A stretch of DNA of 36,427 bases from Pseudomonadota bacterium (GTDB taxonomy: Bacteria > Pseudomonadota > Gammaproteobacteria > Xanthomonadales > Rhodanobacteraceae): the NCBI GenBank assembly GCA_018240465.1, contig JAFEFS010000010.1, forward strand, positions 1 through 36,427. The letters run 5' to 3'. How positions within the stretch are numbered: the stretch's first letter is position 1; each line of letters starts with the position of its first letter. A program made the translations under genes and the position numbers. Positions 24,005 to 34,400 of this stretch are shown here, one piece after another. The notes under the pieces are model-generated. The model did not search any database and had not been told where the DNA came from. It saw only the letters and a program-made list of their open reading frames with translations.

Positions 24005-24466
24005 TCAGTGCTTGTTCGGATCGGATTCCGGCGCGGGTGCCGGGGCCGCCGCAGGCGCGGCCTGCGCATCCGCTGCTGGCGCCGCGGCCGGCGCTGCCGC
24101 TGCCGGCGCCGGTGCGGGCTCCGGCTCGGTGTAGACCTGCTCCTTGCCGTCCACGTCGAGATAGACCGGCAGCGACATGCGCTTGCCGGTGACGTAGATC
24201 ATGTGCCGCTGTTCGTCGTTGGCCTTCTCGGCCTTCTTCACGAGGATGCCCTGGAGTGGCTTGTTCTTGTCCTTGCCGTCCTGGTAGAAGCTGCCGACGG
24301 CGCCGTACATGCCGACCTTGTCTACCGTCAGCGCATCGCCGACCTGGTACTTGCCGTCCTTGGTGATCTTGATGATGAGCTTGCCGTCTTCGATGTCGCG
24401 CGCAAGGCTGGTGCCTGCGAAGGCCAGGCAGAGTGCCGCGGCGAGAATGGTGATCGTACGACGCAT
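24005..24466 (-). CDS. Small exported protein with Ala/Pro-rich tail
   Basis: The 153-residue product has a signal peptide (1-22, cleavage probably after SLA), a compact region (about 25-112) and a C-terminal tail (113-150) made of alanine and proline with few acidic residues, like a flexible periplasmic spacer. I do not recognise a named family. The central pattern KLIIKITKDGKYQVGDALTV resembles the strand-turn-strand start of the ExbD/TolR periplasmic domain and also lines up with the upstream lipoprotein. CCGGAGGA ending 7 nt before the ATG gives a strong ribosome-binding site. It lies 27 nt downstream of the lipoprotein gene, so the two are probably one operon, closed by the terminator at 23953-23985. 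Confidence 0.75.
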   Translation of the reverse strand: MRRTITILAAALCLAFAGTSLARDIEDGKLIIKITKDGKYQVGDALTVDKVGMYGAVGSFYQDGKDKNKPLQGILVKKAEKANDEQRHMIYVTGKRMSLPVYLDVDGKEQVYTEPEPAPAPAAAAPAAAPAADAQAAPAAAPAPAPESDPNKH

Positions 24467-24493
24467 GATGCTTCCTCCGGTTGAACGCTGTGA

Positions 24494-24898
24494 CTACTTC
24501 TTGCCGTCATCGGCAATCTGGATGACCTTGAGCCGATCGTCGTTGTCGAGCACGTAGGCCTCGGCCTTGAGGTCGCGCGCGATGCCGGCGAGGCCGGCGA
24601 CCTGCGCATTGGTGACCTTCTGCTTCTCGCCGCGCTTGAGCAGGATCGTGCGCACCGGCGAGCCGGTGTCGTTGCGGTAGCGGATGTGGTCACGCAGCGT
24701 CTGCACGTCGAGCGTGGCGCCGTCGAGATCGAACTGGCCGTCCTTGTCGGCGCGCACGACGAGGTCGTACTGGGTCGGCGATATGGTCGGCTCGGAAGTG
24801 CCTTCCTTGATGTTGTCGCGTCCGCAGGCGGCGAGCGCGGCCAGCAACAACGCGAGCGCCACGAGCTTCAGACCACGAGCGGAAATGATGTTGTGCAT
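24494..24898 (-). CDS. Small lipoprotein with ExbD/TolR-like core pattern
   Basis: The 134-residue product starts with a lipoprotein signal (lipobox LAAC 22-25). Residues 43-130 follow the strand-helix-strand-helix-strand pattern of the periplasmic domain of ExbD/TolR: LVVRADKDGQFDLDGATLDV, a helix, TILLKRGEKQKV, a helix rich in alanine, then AYVLDNDDRLKVIQI. It lacks the ExbD-type N-terminal transmembrane helix with its aspartate and is anchored by a lipid instead, so it is not a motor subunit; the resemblance is by eye. ATG 24898 is chosen because it opens the signal; AAGG lies 4 nt upstream. dcd ends 73 nt before it. A function cannot be assigned. Confidence 0.75.
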   Translation of the reverse strand: MHNIISARGLKLVALALLLAALAACGRDNIKEGTSEPTISPTQYDLVVRADKDGQFDLDGATLDVQTLRDHIRYRNDTGSPVRTILLKRGEKQKVTNAQVAGLAGIARDLKAEAYVLDNDDRLKVIQIADDGKK

Positions 24899-24971
24899 GT
24901 GCCTTGCGTGCCTCGGATTCGTTGGATCGATCGTGATCGTGACGGCCGAAAATGACTCCAGCCTGTCCGCA

Positions 24972-25541
<570 letters not shown>

Positions 25542-25670
25542 CAACGCTCCGGCTTCGGCTCGACGAAAGGGATGTCATCATACGCGTTGCCGCGCCCGGA
25601 CTGTAGGGCTTGGTCGAAGCCCGCCCGCTGTCGTACCCTGCCGTTCACTCGCCTTGCCCGGAATCGCGAC

Positions 25671-26768
25671 GTGGCCGCCGTCAATCTGCGCAACATCAGC
25701 AAGCGTTACGCCGACGGACGGGTTGCGGTCCGCGATTTTTGCCTGCGCGTGGACGATGGCGAATTCGTCGCCCTCGTCGGCCCTTCCGGCTGCGGCAAGT
25801 CGACCATGCTGCGCATGATCGCCGGGCTCGAGACGATTTCCTCCGGCACGCTCGAAATCGGCGGCCGGCCGGCCAACGACCTCGCGCCAAATGAGCGCGA
25901 CATCGCCATGGTGTTCCAGAACTACGCGCTCTACCCGCACATGACGGCGCGCGAGAACATGGCCTTTGCCCTGCGCATGGCCGGCAAACCGGCGGCCGAA
26001 ATCACGCGCCGGGTCGAGGAAGCGGCACGGCTGCTGCAGCTCGAACCGTTGCTCGCGCGCAAGCCCGCCGCACTTTCCGGTGGCGAGCGCCAGCGCGTCG
26101 CGCTAGGCCGCGCGCTCGTGCGCGAACCGAAGGTGTTCCTGATGGACGAGCCGCTGTCCAACCTCGATGCGAAGCTGCGCGCGGAGATGCGCGCGTCGAT
26201 CTCGCGCCTGCACCGGCGTCTGGGCGTGACCACGGTCTATGTCACCCACGATCAGGTCGAGGCGATGACCATGGGCGACCGCATCGTGGTCATGCGCGAC
26301 GGCGAGGTCCAGCAAGTGGCGACACCGATCGATCTCTACGAGCGGCCGGTCAACAAATTCGTCGGCGGCTTCATCGGCTCGCCGGCGATGAGTTTCCTCG
26401 CCACGCAATGGAGCGGCGGCGCGTTTGTCGGCCCGGGATTCCGCATGCAGCTGCCGGACACGCGGCGCACAGCGCTGCGCCTCGCCGATGCGCAGGAAGT
26501 CTGGCTCGGCATCCGCCCGGAATCGCTCAGCCTCGCCGACGCGGGCACGCCCTCCGCGCACTGCCGTCTCGGCGGCGTCGCCGAAGTCGTCGAGCCGCTC
26601 GGTGCGGAAACGATACTCGGAGTCGGCATCGGCGAGGAGCGTGTCGTCGCGCGCATCGAGGGCCACCTGCGCCTGCGCGCCGGCGAACGCGTGACACTCG
26701 CGCTCGATCCGGTTCGCGTGCATGTGTTCGACCGCACCAGCGAGCTGAGCCTGGAAGCGGCTGTGTAG
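25671..26768 (+). CDS. Sugar ABC transporter ATPase, MalK/UgpC/MsmK type, stand-alone
   Basis: The 365-residue product is the ATPase subunit of a CUT1-type carbohydrate importer. It has Walker A GPSGCGKST (37-45), Q-loop Q83, signature LSGGERQRVALGR (135-147), Walker B VFLMDEP (155-161) and H-loop H193, followed by the MalK-type C-terminal regulatory/OB region (about 240-365, with GIRPESLSL). No permease or binding-protein gene is beside it, so it may energise importers encoded elsewhere, as MsmK and MsiK do. The GTG at 25671 starts the conserved AAVNLRNISKRY; the in-frame upstream extension is not coding-like. Its stop is 9 nt from the convergent FMN reductase stop. Confidence 0.92.
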   Translation: MAAVNLRNISKRYADGRVAVRDFCLRVDDGEFVALVGPSGCGKSTMLRMIAGLETISSGTLEIGGRPANDLAPNERDIAMVFQNYALYPHMTARENMAFALRMAGKPAAEITRRVEEAARLLQLEPLLARKPAALSGGERQRVALGRALVREPKVFLMDEPLSNLDAKLRAEMRASISRLHRRLGVTTVYVTHDQVEAMTMGDRIVVMRDGEVQQVATPIDLYERPVNKFVGGFIGSPAMSFLATQWSGGAFVGPGFRMQLPDTRRTALRLADAQEVWLGIRPESLSLADAGTPSAHCRLGGVAEVVEPLGAETILGVGIGEERVVARIEGHLRLRAGERVTLALDPVRVHVFDRTSELSLEAAV

Positions 26769-26777
26769 CGCCTGCGC

Positions 26778-27304
26778 CTATCCGGCTGGCGAGAGAAGGC
26801 TCAACGCCGCCTCGATTTCGGCGCATCGACGCGGATCGGCGAGCACGTCCGCCACGCTGCAGCCGGAAGCGGGCAACGCCACGATCAACGGTTCGGGCGA
26901 GAGCAGGCAAGCGGACATGGTGCGCAGGACTTCGAGCAGCGCATCCTGCGCGTGGTGGGATCCGCGCACCGAGATATTCAGCGTCAGCACGGGCTTGTGC
27001 GGGAACTCGACTCCGCCGACGAGCCAGTCGAGCAGGTTCTTGAACGCCCCCGGCACACCGTGGGCATATTCCGGGCAGGCGATCAGCAAGGCGTCCGCCG
27101 TCGCGACCCGAGCACGCAATCGCGCAACCGGCTCCGGCAACGCAAGCGCCTCCGTGTCGGGATTGAACGCGGGCAGTTCCGCCATGCCGCGATACAGCTC
27201 CAAATCCAGCCCCGCCGGCGCCAGCCGCTGCGCCGCAAGCAGCGCCGCCGTATTCGCCGACGTACGCCGCAAGCTGCCGGAGAGGCAGAGGACCTTCTTC
27301 ACCC

Positions 27305-27308
<4 letters not shown>
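26778..27308 (-). CDS. NADPH-dependent FMN reductase family protein
   Basis: The 176-residue product is a flavodoxin-fold reductase of the NADPH-dependent FMN reductase family. The phosphate-binding loop is SGSLRRTSAN near the N-terminus, and PEYAHGVPGAFKNLLDWL is the hallmark flavin-binding segment (about 76-97). Reactions in the family include reduction of FMN, quinones, azo dyes or chromate. The GTG at 27308 overlaps the mrp stop as GTGA; a second GTG two codons later is an alternative, but the overlap favours the first. No separate Shine-Dalgarno is visible, so translation probably depends on mrp. Confidence 0.88.
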
Positions 27309-28396
<1,088 letters not shown>

Positions 28397-28504
28397 GGAC
28401 AACCCGCGAAAACTGGATAGGATCGCCCATTGTAACCAACCGTGCGCGACCGTATCGATCGGCCGCGCCGTGACCGGGGCCAAACATCAACCAAGGGAGT
28501 CGCC

Positions 28505-28954
28505 ATGCGTCCATACATTTTCCTCCTCGCCACCGCGGTCGCCGCGTTCCATGCCGAAGCGGCATTCGCCCTCGATGCGTCCCCGGTCGGCATGTGGCGC
28601 ACCATCGACGATGCGACCGGCAAGCCGAAGTCGATCGTCGAGATCAGCGAAGTCAACGGCGAAGTGACCGGCAAGGTCAGGGAAATCCTGCAATCGGACA
28701 AAGGCCCGAATCCGGTCTGCGACGAGTGCGAAGGCGAGCGCAAGAATCAGCCCGTCATCGGCATGACCATCATCTGGGGCATGAAGAAGGACGGCGATGT
28801 CTGGGACGGCGGCACCATCCTCGACCCGAAGAACGGCAAGACCTACGGCTGCAAACTCACGCCCGCCGCCGACGGCAAGACCCTGCAGGTGCGCGGCTTC
28901 AAGGGCTTCTCGCTGCTCGGCCGCACCCAGGTGTGGGAGCGCGTTTCGCCCTGA
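28505..28954 (+). CDS. DUF2147 exported protein
   Basis: The 149-residue product has a signal peptide (about 1-23, ending FALD) and a single DUF2147 domain. It shows the family hallmarks SPVGMWRTIDDATGKPKS, NPVCDECEGERKNQPVIGM (with C72 and C75) and a C-terminal LGRTQVWERV. DUF2147 proteins are small periplasmic beta-barrel-like proteins of unknown role, common in proteobacteria. AAGGGAG about 7 nt before ATG 28505 supports the start. It stands alone, convergent with the aminotransferase gene 123 nt away; I see no clear terminator between them. Confidence 0.9.
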   Translation: MRPYIFLLATAVAAFHAEAAFALDASPVGMWRTIDDATGKPKSIVEISEVNGEVTGKVREILQSDKGPNPVCDECEGERKNQPVIGMTIIWGMKKDGDVWDGGTILDPKNGKTYGCKLTPAADGKTLQVRGFKGFSLLGRTQVWERVSP

Positions 28955-29077
28955 GCGGCACTGCGAATCGTCGGCAACACCCGAAGACGCGGCGGCAAGA
29001 TCGGCGCGACAAGCCCTCACTCCGTCGCGGCAAAACCTCGCCGGCCTGCGTCCGATGCCAGCGGGTGGTGTAGCGAC

Positions 29078-30211
29078 CTACGCGGCGGCTATCCGATCCA
29101 GCGCGGCAGCAAGGTGTCCCACGGTTCGATCGACGTGGCGCAGCTTGTCGAGGCCGAACAGGCCGATGCGGAAACTCATGAAGTCGGCGCGCTCAGCGCA
29201 TTGCAGCGGCACGCCCGCGGCGGTCTGCACGCCGGCTTCGATGAACTTCTTCGCATTCTGGATGCCCGGGTCGGTGGTGTAGCTGACGACGACGCCGGGC
29301 GCCTCGAACCCGGTCGCCGCAACACTCGGAAAACCGCGCGCCGCGAGCAGGGCGCGCGCCTTCGCGCCGAGCTCGAACTGCGCGACGCGCGCGGGCGCGA
29401 GGCCCCAGTCGAGCGTTTCGCGCATCGCATCGCGCAGGCGTACGAGGCCATCGGTCGGCAGGGTCGCATGATAGGCATGCCGACCCGTCTCGTAGCCCTC
29501 GGCGATCTGCATCCATTTCTTCAGATCGCAGGCGAAGCTGTTGCTCGTGGAGTTTTCGATCGCCGCGCGCGCGCGTTCGCCGAGCATCACCATCGCGCAG
29601 CAGGGGGTGCTGCTCCAGCCCTTTTGCGGCGCGCTGATCAGCACGTCGACGCCGGTGGCCCGCATGTCGACCCAGGCGGCACCCGAGGCGATGCAGTCGA
29701 GCACGAACAAGGCGCCGACTTCACGCGCGGCGGCGGATACGGTTTGCAGATAGTCGTCCGGGAGGAGGATGCCGCTGGCGGTTTCCACATGCGGCGCGAA
29801 AACCAGCCCGGGCTTTTCCGCGCGTATCGCGGCGGCGACCTCGGCCGCGGGGCATGGCGCCCATGGCGCCTGCGCGGCGTCGGACGATGGGCGCGCCGGA
29901 CAGACGATCGCGCTGCGGCCAAAGCCCCCGGCGTCGAAAATCTGGCTCCAGCGATAGCTGAACCAGCCGTTGCGCACGATCAGCACTTTTTCGCGATTGC
30001 CGAACTGGCGGGCGACCGCTTCCATGCCGAAGCTGCCGCTGCCGGGCACGATGACCGCGCTGTGCGCGGCGTAGACCGACTTGAGCATGCCGAGGATATC
30101 CTGCATCGCGCCGACGAAGCGTCGGGACATGTGGTTGAGCGCGCGATCGGTGTAGACGACCGAGAATTCGAGCAGGCCGTCGGGATCTACGTCGGGAAGC
30201 AAGCCGGGCAT
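29078..30211 (-). CDS. Class V aminotransferase, alanine-glyoxylate/serine-pyruvate type
   Basis: The 377-residue product is a PLP enzyme of fold type I, class V. The Schiff-base lysine is K197 in SAPQKGWSS, the cofactor-binding aspartate is D172 in VLDCIASGA, and VPGSGSFGMEA (55-65) is the phosphate-binding loop. The pattern fits the alanine-glyoxylate, serine-pyruvate and related aminotransferases; the exact substrate pair cannot be read. GGAG 5 nt before ATG 30211 is a good ribosome-binding site. It starts 41 nt after the LacI-family regulator on the same strand, so read-through from lacI is possible, but a link to sugar use is not obvious. Confidence 0.88.
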   Translation of the reverse strand: MPGLLPDVDPDGLLEFSVVYTDRALNHMSRRFVGAMQDILGMLKSVYAAHSAVIVPGSGSFGMEAVARQFGNREKVLIVRNGWFSYRWSQIFDAGGFGRSAIVCPARPSSDAAQAPWAPCPAAEVAAAIRAEKPGLVFAPHVETASGILLPDDYLQTVSAAAREVGALFVLDCIASGAAWVDMRATGVDVLISAPQKGWSSTPCCAMVMLGERARAAIENSTSNSFACDLKKWMQIAEGYETGRHAYHATLPTDGLVRLRDAMRETLDWGLAPARVAQFELGAKARALLAARGFPSVAATGFEAPGVVVSYTTDPGIQNAKKFIEAGVQTAAGVPLQCAERADFMSFRIGLFGLDKLRHVDRTVGHLAAALDRIAAA

Positions 30212-30252
30212 GGAATCTCCGTGATCAAAAGGGGGTGTGGATTTTCCGCCGT

Positions 30253-31272
30253 TCAGGTCGCGCGCACGACCAGCCGGCTCGGCAGCGTCTCGGACGCCAC
30301 CTTCTCGCCGCGAAACAATGCCAGCGCCTTGCGCGCGAGCAGCACGCCGCCCTCATGCCAGTTCTGGTGCACCGAAGTCAGTGGCGGGATAAAGGCTGCT
30401 CCCAGGGGAATGTCATCGTAGCCGATCACGGTCACGTCCTCGGGCACGCGCAGACCGGCCTCGATCAGCGCGCGCACGGCGCCCATTGCGAGCAGGTCGT
30501 TGATCGCGAACACGGCGTCGAAGTGCGTCTTCCTGCGCAGCAGCACGCGCACCGCATCGAATCCGGACTCGGCGGTGAACGCCTTGTGGTTGACGACCAG
30601 CGGCGCAATGCCGTACGCCTTCAGATGGGTGACGAAGCCGGCGTGGCGCTCGGCCATTTCGGCGTGGTCGGTGTCGCCGAGAAAAACCGGATGATGGCGG
30701 CCGAGTGAGACGAAGCGTTCGGCCGCGCTTGCTCCCCCCTGACGATTGTCGCTGCCGACGACGACATGCGCGTCGTCTGCCCCCGGCGCGCCCCAGACCA
30801 CCATGGGCAAGCGCAGGCGGTCGAACAGATGCACGGCCTGCTGCCTGGCGCCCTGGCCGAGCAGGATCACCGCATCGGCGGCCTGCACCGCCGGGGCCAG
30901 CGCGCCCTGGCGGGTGGTGGTCAGCAGTACGCTGTAGTTGGCCGTCGCCAATTCCTGGGCGATGCCGCCGAGCAGCTCGAGCGGATACGGATCCGACATC
31001 GGCCGGTTGACGCTCGGCTTCATCTCGACGATCACCGCGATCGTGTGGCTCTGCCGCAGGCGCAGGTTGCGCGCGCTGACGTTGAGCTTGTAGCCGTGCT
31101 CGGCGGCGAGCGCACGCACCTTGTCGCGCGTGCCCGCGGCGACGATGCCGTTTTCGCTGAGCGCGCGCGAAACGGTGATCTTCGATACCCCCGCCAGCCG
31201 GGCGAGATCGGCCATCGTCAGCGCGCCCGCGGGCGCGGCGGCGGCTTTGTCGTTGCGTCGGGATTTGTGCAT
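30253..31272 (-). CDS. LacI-family transcriptional regulator
   Basis: The 339-residue protein has an N-terminal LacI-type helix-turn-helix (19-40, MADLARLAGVSKITVSRALS), a hinge helix around 66-72 (SARNLRL) and a periplasmic-binding-protein-like effector domain (about 75-335). The hinge and HTH match regulators that recognise a palindrome with a central CpG. It is divergent from the GH65 phosphorylase gene, and the gap between them holds operator-like repeats, so it probably represses the phosphorylase and receptor genes in the absence of an alpha-glucoside. The effector is unknown. Start ATG 31272. Confidence 0.93.
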   Translation of the reverse strand: MHKSRRNDKAAAAPAGALTMADLARLAGVSKITVSRALSENGIVAAGTRDKVRALAAEHGYKLNVSARNLRLRQSHTIAVIVEMKPSVNRPMSDPYPLELLGGIAQELATANYSVLLTTTRQGALAPAVQAADAVILLGQGARQQAVHLFDRLRLPMVVWGAPGADDAHVVVGSDNRQGGASAAERFVSLGRHHPVFLGDTDHAEMAERHAGFVTHLKAYGIAPLVVNHKAFTAESGFDAVRVLLRRKTHFDAVFAINDLLAMGAVRALIEAGLRVPEDVTVIGYDDIPLGAAFIPPLTSVHQNWHEGGVLLARKALALFRGEKVASETLPSRLVVRAT

Positions 31273-31304
31273 GCGGTGAATCGAATCGTGCGATCGGCGT
31301 TGCC

Positions 31305-31316
31305 GAATCCGGATTC
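31305..31316. promoter_or_regulatory. Perfect 12-bp palindrome, possible LacI-family operator
   Basis: GAATCCGGATTC is perfectly symmetric with a central CpG, the arrangement typical of LacI-family sites. It is 33 nt upstream of the lacI ATG, well placed for autoregulation. It differs in sequence from the pair at 31385-31410, so it may instead bind another factor. Confidence 0.35.
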
Positions 31317-31384
31317 CTAGTGTCGCGTTTCGCTGTCGCGCCGTCTATTGCGTGACGGGCGCCGCATGTGCATCCGCAGCAACA

Positions 31385-31410
31385 GGTATCGGTATCTTGA
31401 TATCGGTAAC
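31385..31410. promoter_or_regulatory. Tandem LacI-operator-like sites upstream of the GH65 gene
   Basis: GGTATCGGTATC (31385-31396) and GATATCGGTAAC (31399-31410) share the form GNTATCGGTANC and are 14 bp apart. Each is an imperfect palindrome around a central CpG, with pairs G-C, T-A, A-T and C-G kept; the second extends to TTGATATCGGTAACAT. They lie about 85-110 nt before the GH65 ATG in the divergent gap. Operator function is inferred from symmetry and position. Confidence 0.5.
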
Positions 31411-31493
31411 ATTCGATGCTAGCGTGCGCCTCCAGTAGCCGTCCGGCGACAGACACGCAGCAGCGTACCGGCCGGGCGCACCAGGGAGATCGG

Positions 31494-34400
31494 ATGCCAC
31501 AGCACCAGTCCGCCACGCACAGGCCTGCGCTTCCGCCGGGGCAAACCGCCGGCGGTGCCGCGTTGCCCGCTGCGGGCGCATGGCGCATCGCGCAGGCGCA
31601 GTGGCTGCCGGCACAGGCGGCGCGGGACGAAACCCTGTTCGCGCTTGCCGACGGCGCGCTCGGTGTGCGCGGCGGATTCGAGGAGTCTTCCAGCCCGACC
31701 CAGGGCACGTTCATCGCCGGGGTCTGGGAGCGCAACGCGATCCACTATCACGAGCGCCACCACGGCTTCGCGCGTACGACCGATACGCGCGTGCCGGTAG
31801 CCGACGCGACCGCGATCCGCATTCTCATCGACGAGGCACCCGCCGATCCCGCGCACGGCGAGGTGCTCGCGTTCGAGCGCACGCTCGACCTGCGCACCGG
31901 CATGTTGTCGCGTCGCCTCGCGTTCCGCACGGCCAGCGGCGCGACGTTGGAAGTGCAGGCGCGGCGCATCGTGCCGTTCGCGCATCCGGGCTTGCTCTGC
32001 ATCCACTGGACCCTGCGCTCGATCGACTATACGGGCGCGGTCACGATCGAATCCTCGATCCTCGGCAACGTCGCCGCCGCAGCGCAAGGCGACGATCCGC
32101 GCTTCGGCACGGGCGCCGGGCTCGCCTTGCAGATCGCCGACACCTCGGCCGATGCGCACGAGGCACGCCTCGCGCAGCACACACGCGCCAGCGCGATCGG
32201 CGTCGCCTGCGTGCAACGCCAACGCGTCACCGGCGCCGCGTTTTCCGGCGGCGCCACCGATGCCGGCAGCGCGCGCCAGCGCTACACCGCGCGGCTCGCG
32301 CCCGGCAGCGAGATAGCGATCGAGAAATACGCCGCCTATGCGTGGACCCAGCCCGGCGGCAGCGAAACCGATGCAGCATTGTATAAATCCGCGCAAAGTA
32401 CACTCGATGCGGCGATGGCGCAGGGTTTCGATGCGCTCGCGCGCGCGCAGGCGGCCGAATTGGCCGCGTTCTGGAACGACGCGGCGATCGCGATCGATGC
32501 CGCCGCGATCGACTCCGTCGCCGGCAACGGCGACGAGCAGGCCCTCGCCTTCAATCTGTTCCACCTGTTCCAGGCGGCGAACCGCGACGGCCGCGGCGGC
32601 ATCGCGGCCAAGGGTCTGACCGGCGAAGGCTACGAAGGCCACGTGTTCTGGGATTCGGAAACCTTCGTCCTGCCGGTGCTGGCGTTCACCGCACCGCGAC
32701 TGATGAAGCCGAGTCTGGTTTGGCGCTACCGCACGCTCGAACGCGCGCGCATCCACGCCCGCGAGATGGGCCAGGCGCGCGGCGCGCTGTATCCGTGGCG
32801 CACGATCGCCGGCGACGAGTGCTCGGCGCACTATCCTTCCGGTTCGGCCCAATACCACATCAACGCGGCGATCGCGCTTGCAGTGCGCCTCTACGTCGAG
32901 GCGACGGGCGATACGGCGTTCCTTGCCGAAATGGGCGCGGAGATGCTGATCGAAACCGCCCGCATCTGGCTCGAGATCGGCTTCTTCAACCCGCGCCGCG
33001 GCGGCGCATTCTGCATCTGCGCGGTGACCGGCCCGGACGAATACACCGCGCTGGTCGACAACAACTACTACACCAACCGCATGGCGCAGGAGCATTTGCG
33101 CTTCGCCACCGCGGTGGTGCGCCAGCTCGCCGCCGAATCACCGGATGTCTACGCCGCGCTGTCGCGCAAACTCGCGCTGGACGAATCCGAAATCGATGCG
33201 TGGTCGCGCGCCGCGCAAGCGATGTACCTGCCCTATGACGAGGCGCTCGGCATCGTCGCCCAGGACGATGCTTTCCTCGACAAGCCGCGCTGGGACATCG
33301 CCGGAACGCCGGCGGAAAAATTCCCGCTGCTGATGCACAACCATCCGCTGAATCTGTACCGCTACCAGGTGTGCAAACAGGCGGACGCGCTGCTCGCCTT
33401 CGTCCTTGCCGACTCCGCGCACATCGATGCCGCGGTCAAGCGGCGCAGCTTCGACTACTACGAAGCGATCACCGCGCACGACTCGACCCTGTCGCCGTCG
33501 ACGTTCGCCATCCTTGCCGCCGATCTGGGTCTTCTCGACAAGGCGCAGGCGTATTTCCACGAGAACCTGCGCATCGACCTCGACGATCTGCACGGCAACA
33601 CCAGCCACGGTGCGCACATGGCGGCGATGGCCGGCAGCTGGCTCGGTCTGGCCTGGGGTTTCGGCGGCCTGCGCGTGCGCGCCGGCGTGCTGCATTTCGC
33701 TCCGGCCCTGCCGCCGGGCTGGCGCGGCTATCGCTTCGGTCTGGTCTGGCAGGGGCGCAAGTTGACGGTTTCCGTCGACGCGAACGGCGCGACCTACGCG
33801 CTGACCGACGGTGCTCCGCTCGATATCGTCCACGGCGCGGAACGCGTGAAACTCGGCCCCGCCCAAGCGCGCACGCAGGCTTTCAAGCCTTCGCCCGCGG
33901 CGCAACCTGTTCTCCTGGCGACAAAACCGTTGGCGCAGAAGGAGTTTGCCGCTCCGATTCCCGGCCCGTTCAAGGCACTGATCTTCGATCTCGACGGCGT
34001 GCTTGCCGACACCGCGCATCTGCACCACGCGGCATGGAAGCGCCTCGCCGGCGAACTCTGCCTGGCGTGGAACGATGCGATCGGCGAGAAGCTCAAGGGC
34101 GTCGATCGCACGACCTCGCTCGACATCGTGCTCGGCGACGCGGCGAAAAAGTATACTTTCGCGCAGAAACAGGAACTGGCCGAACGCAAAAACGGCTATT
34201 ACCGCGCCACGATCGCGACGTTCTCGGCGCAGGACCTGCTGCCGGGCGCACGCGCCGCGCTGCTGGCCGCGCGCGCCGCGGGTTTGAAGATCGCGCTCGC
34301 CTCGGCGAGCCGCAGCGCGCGCGAACTCATCGAACGCATGGGCGTGGCCGGACTGTTCGACCACATCGTCGACTCGGCCACGATCGCACGCGCCAAGCCG

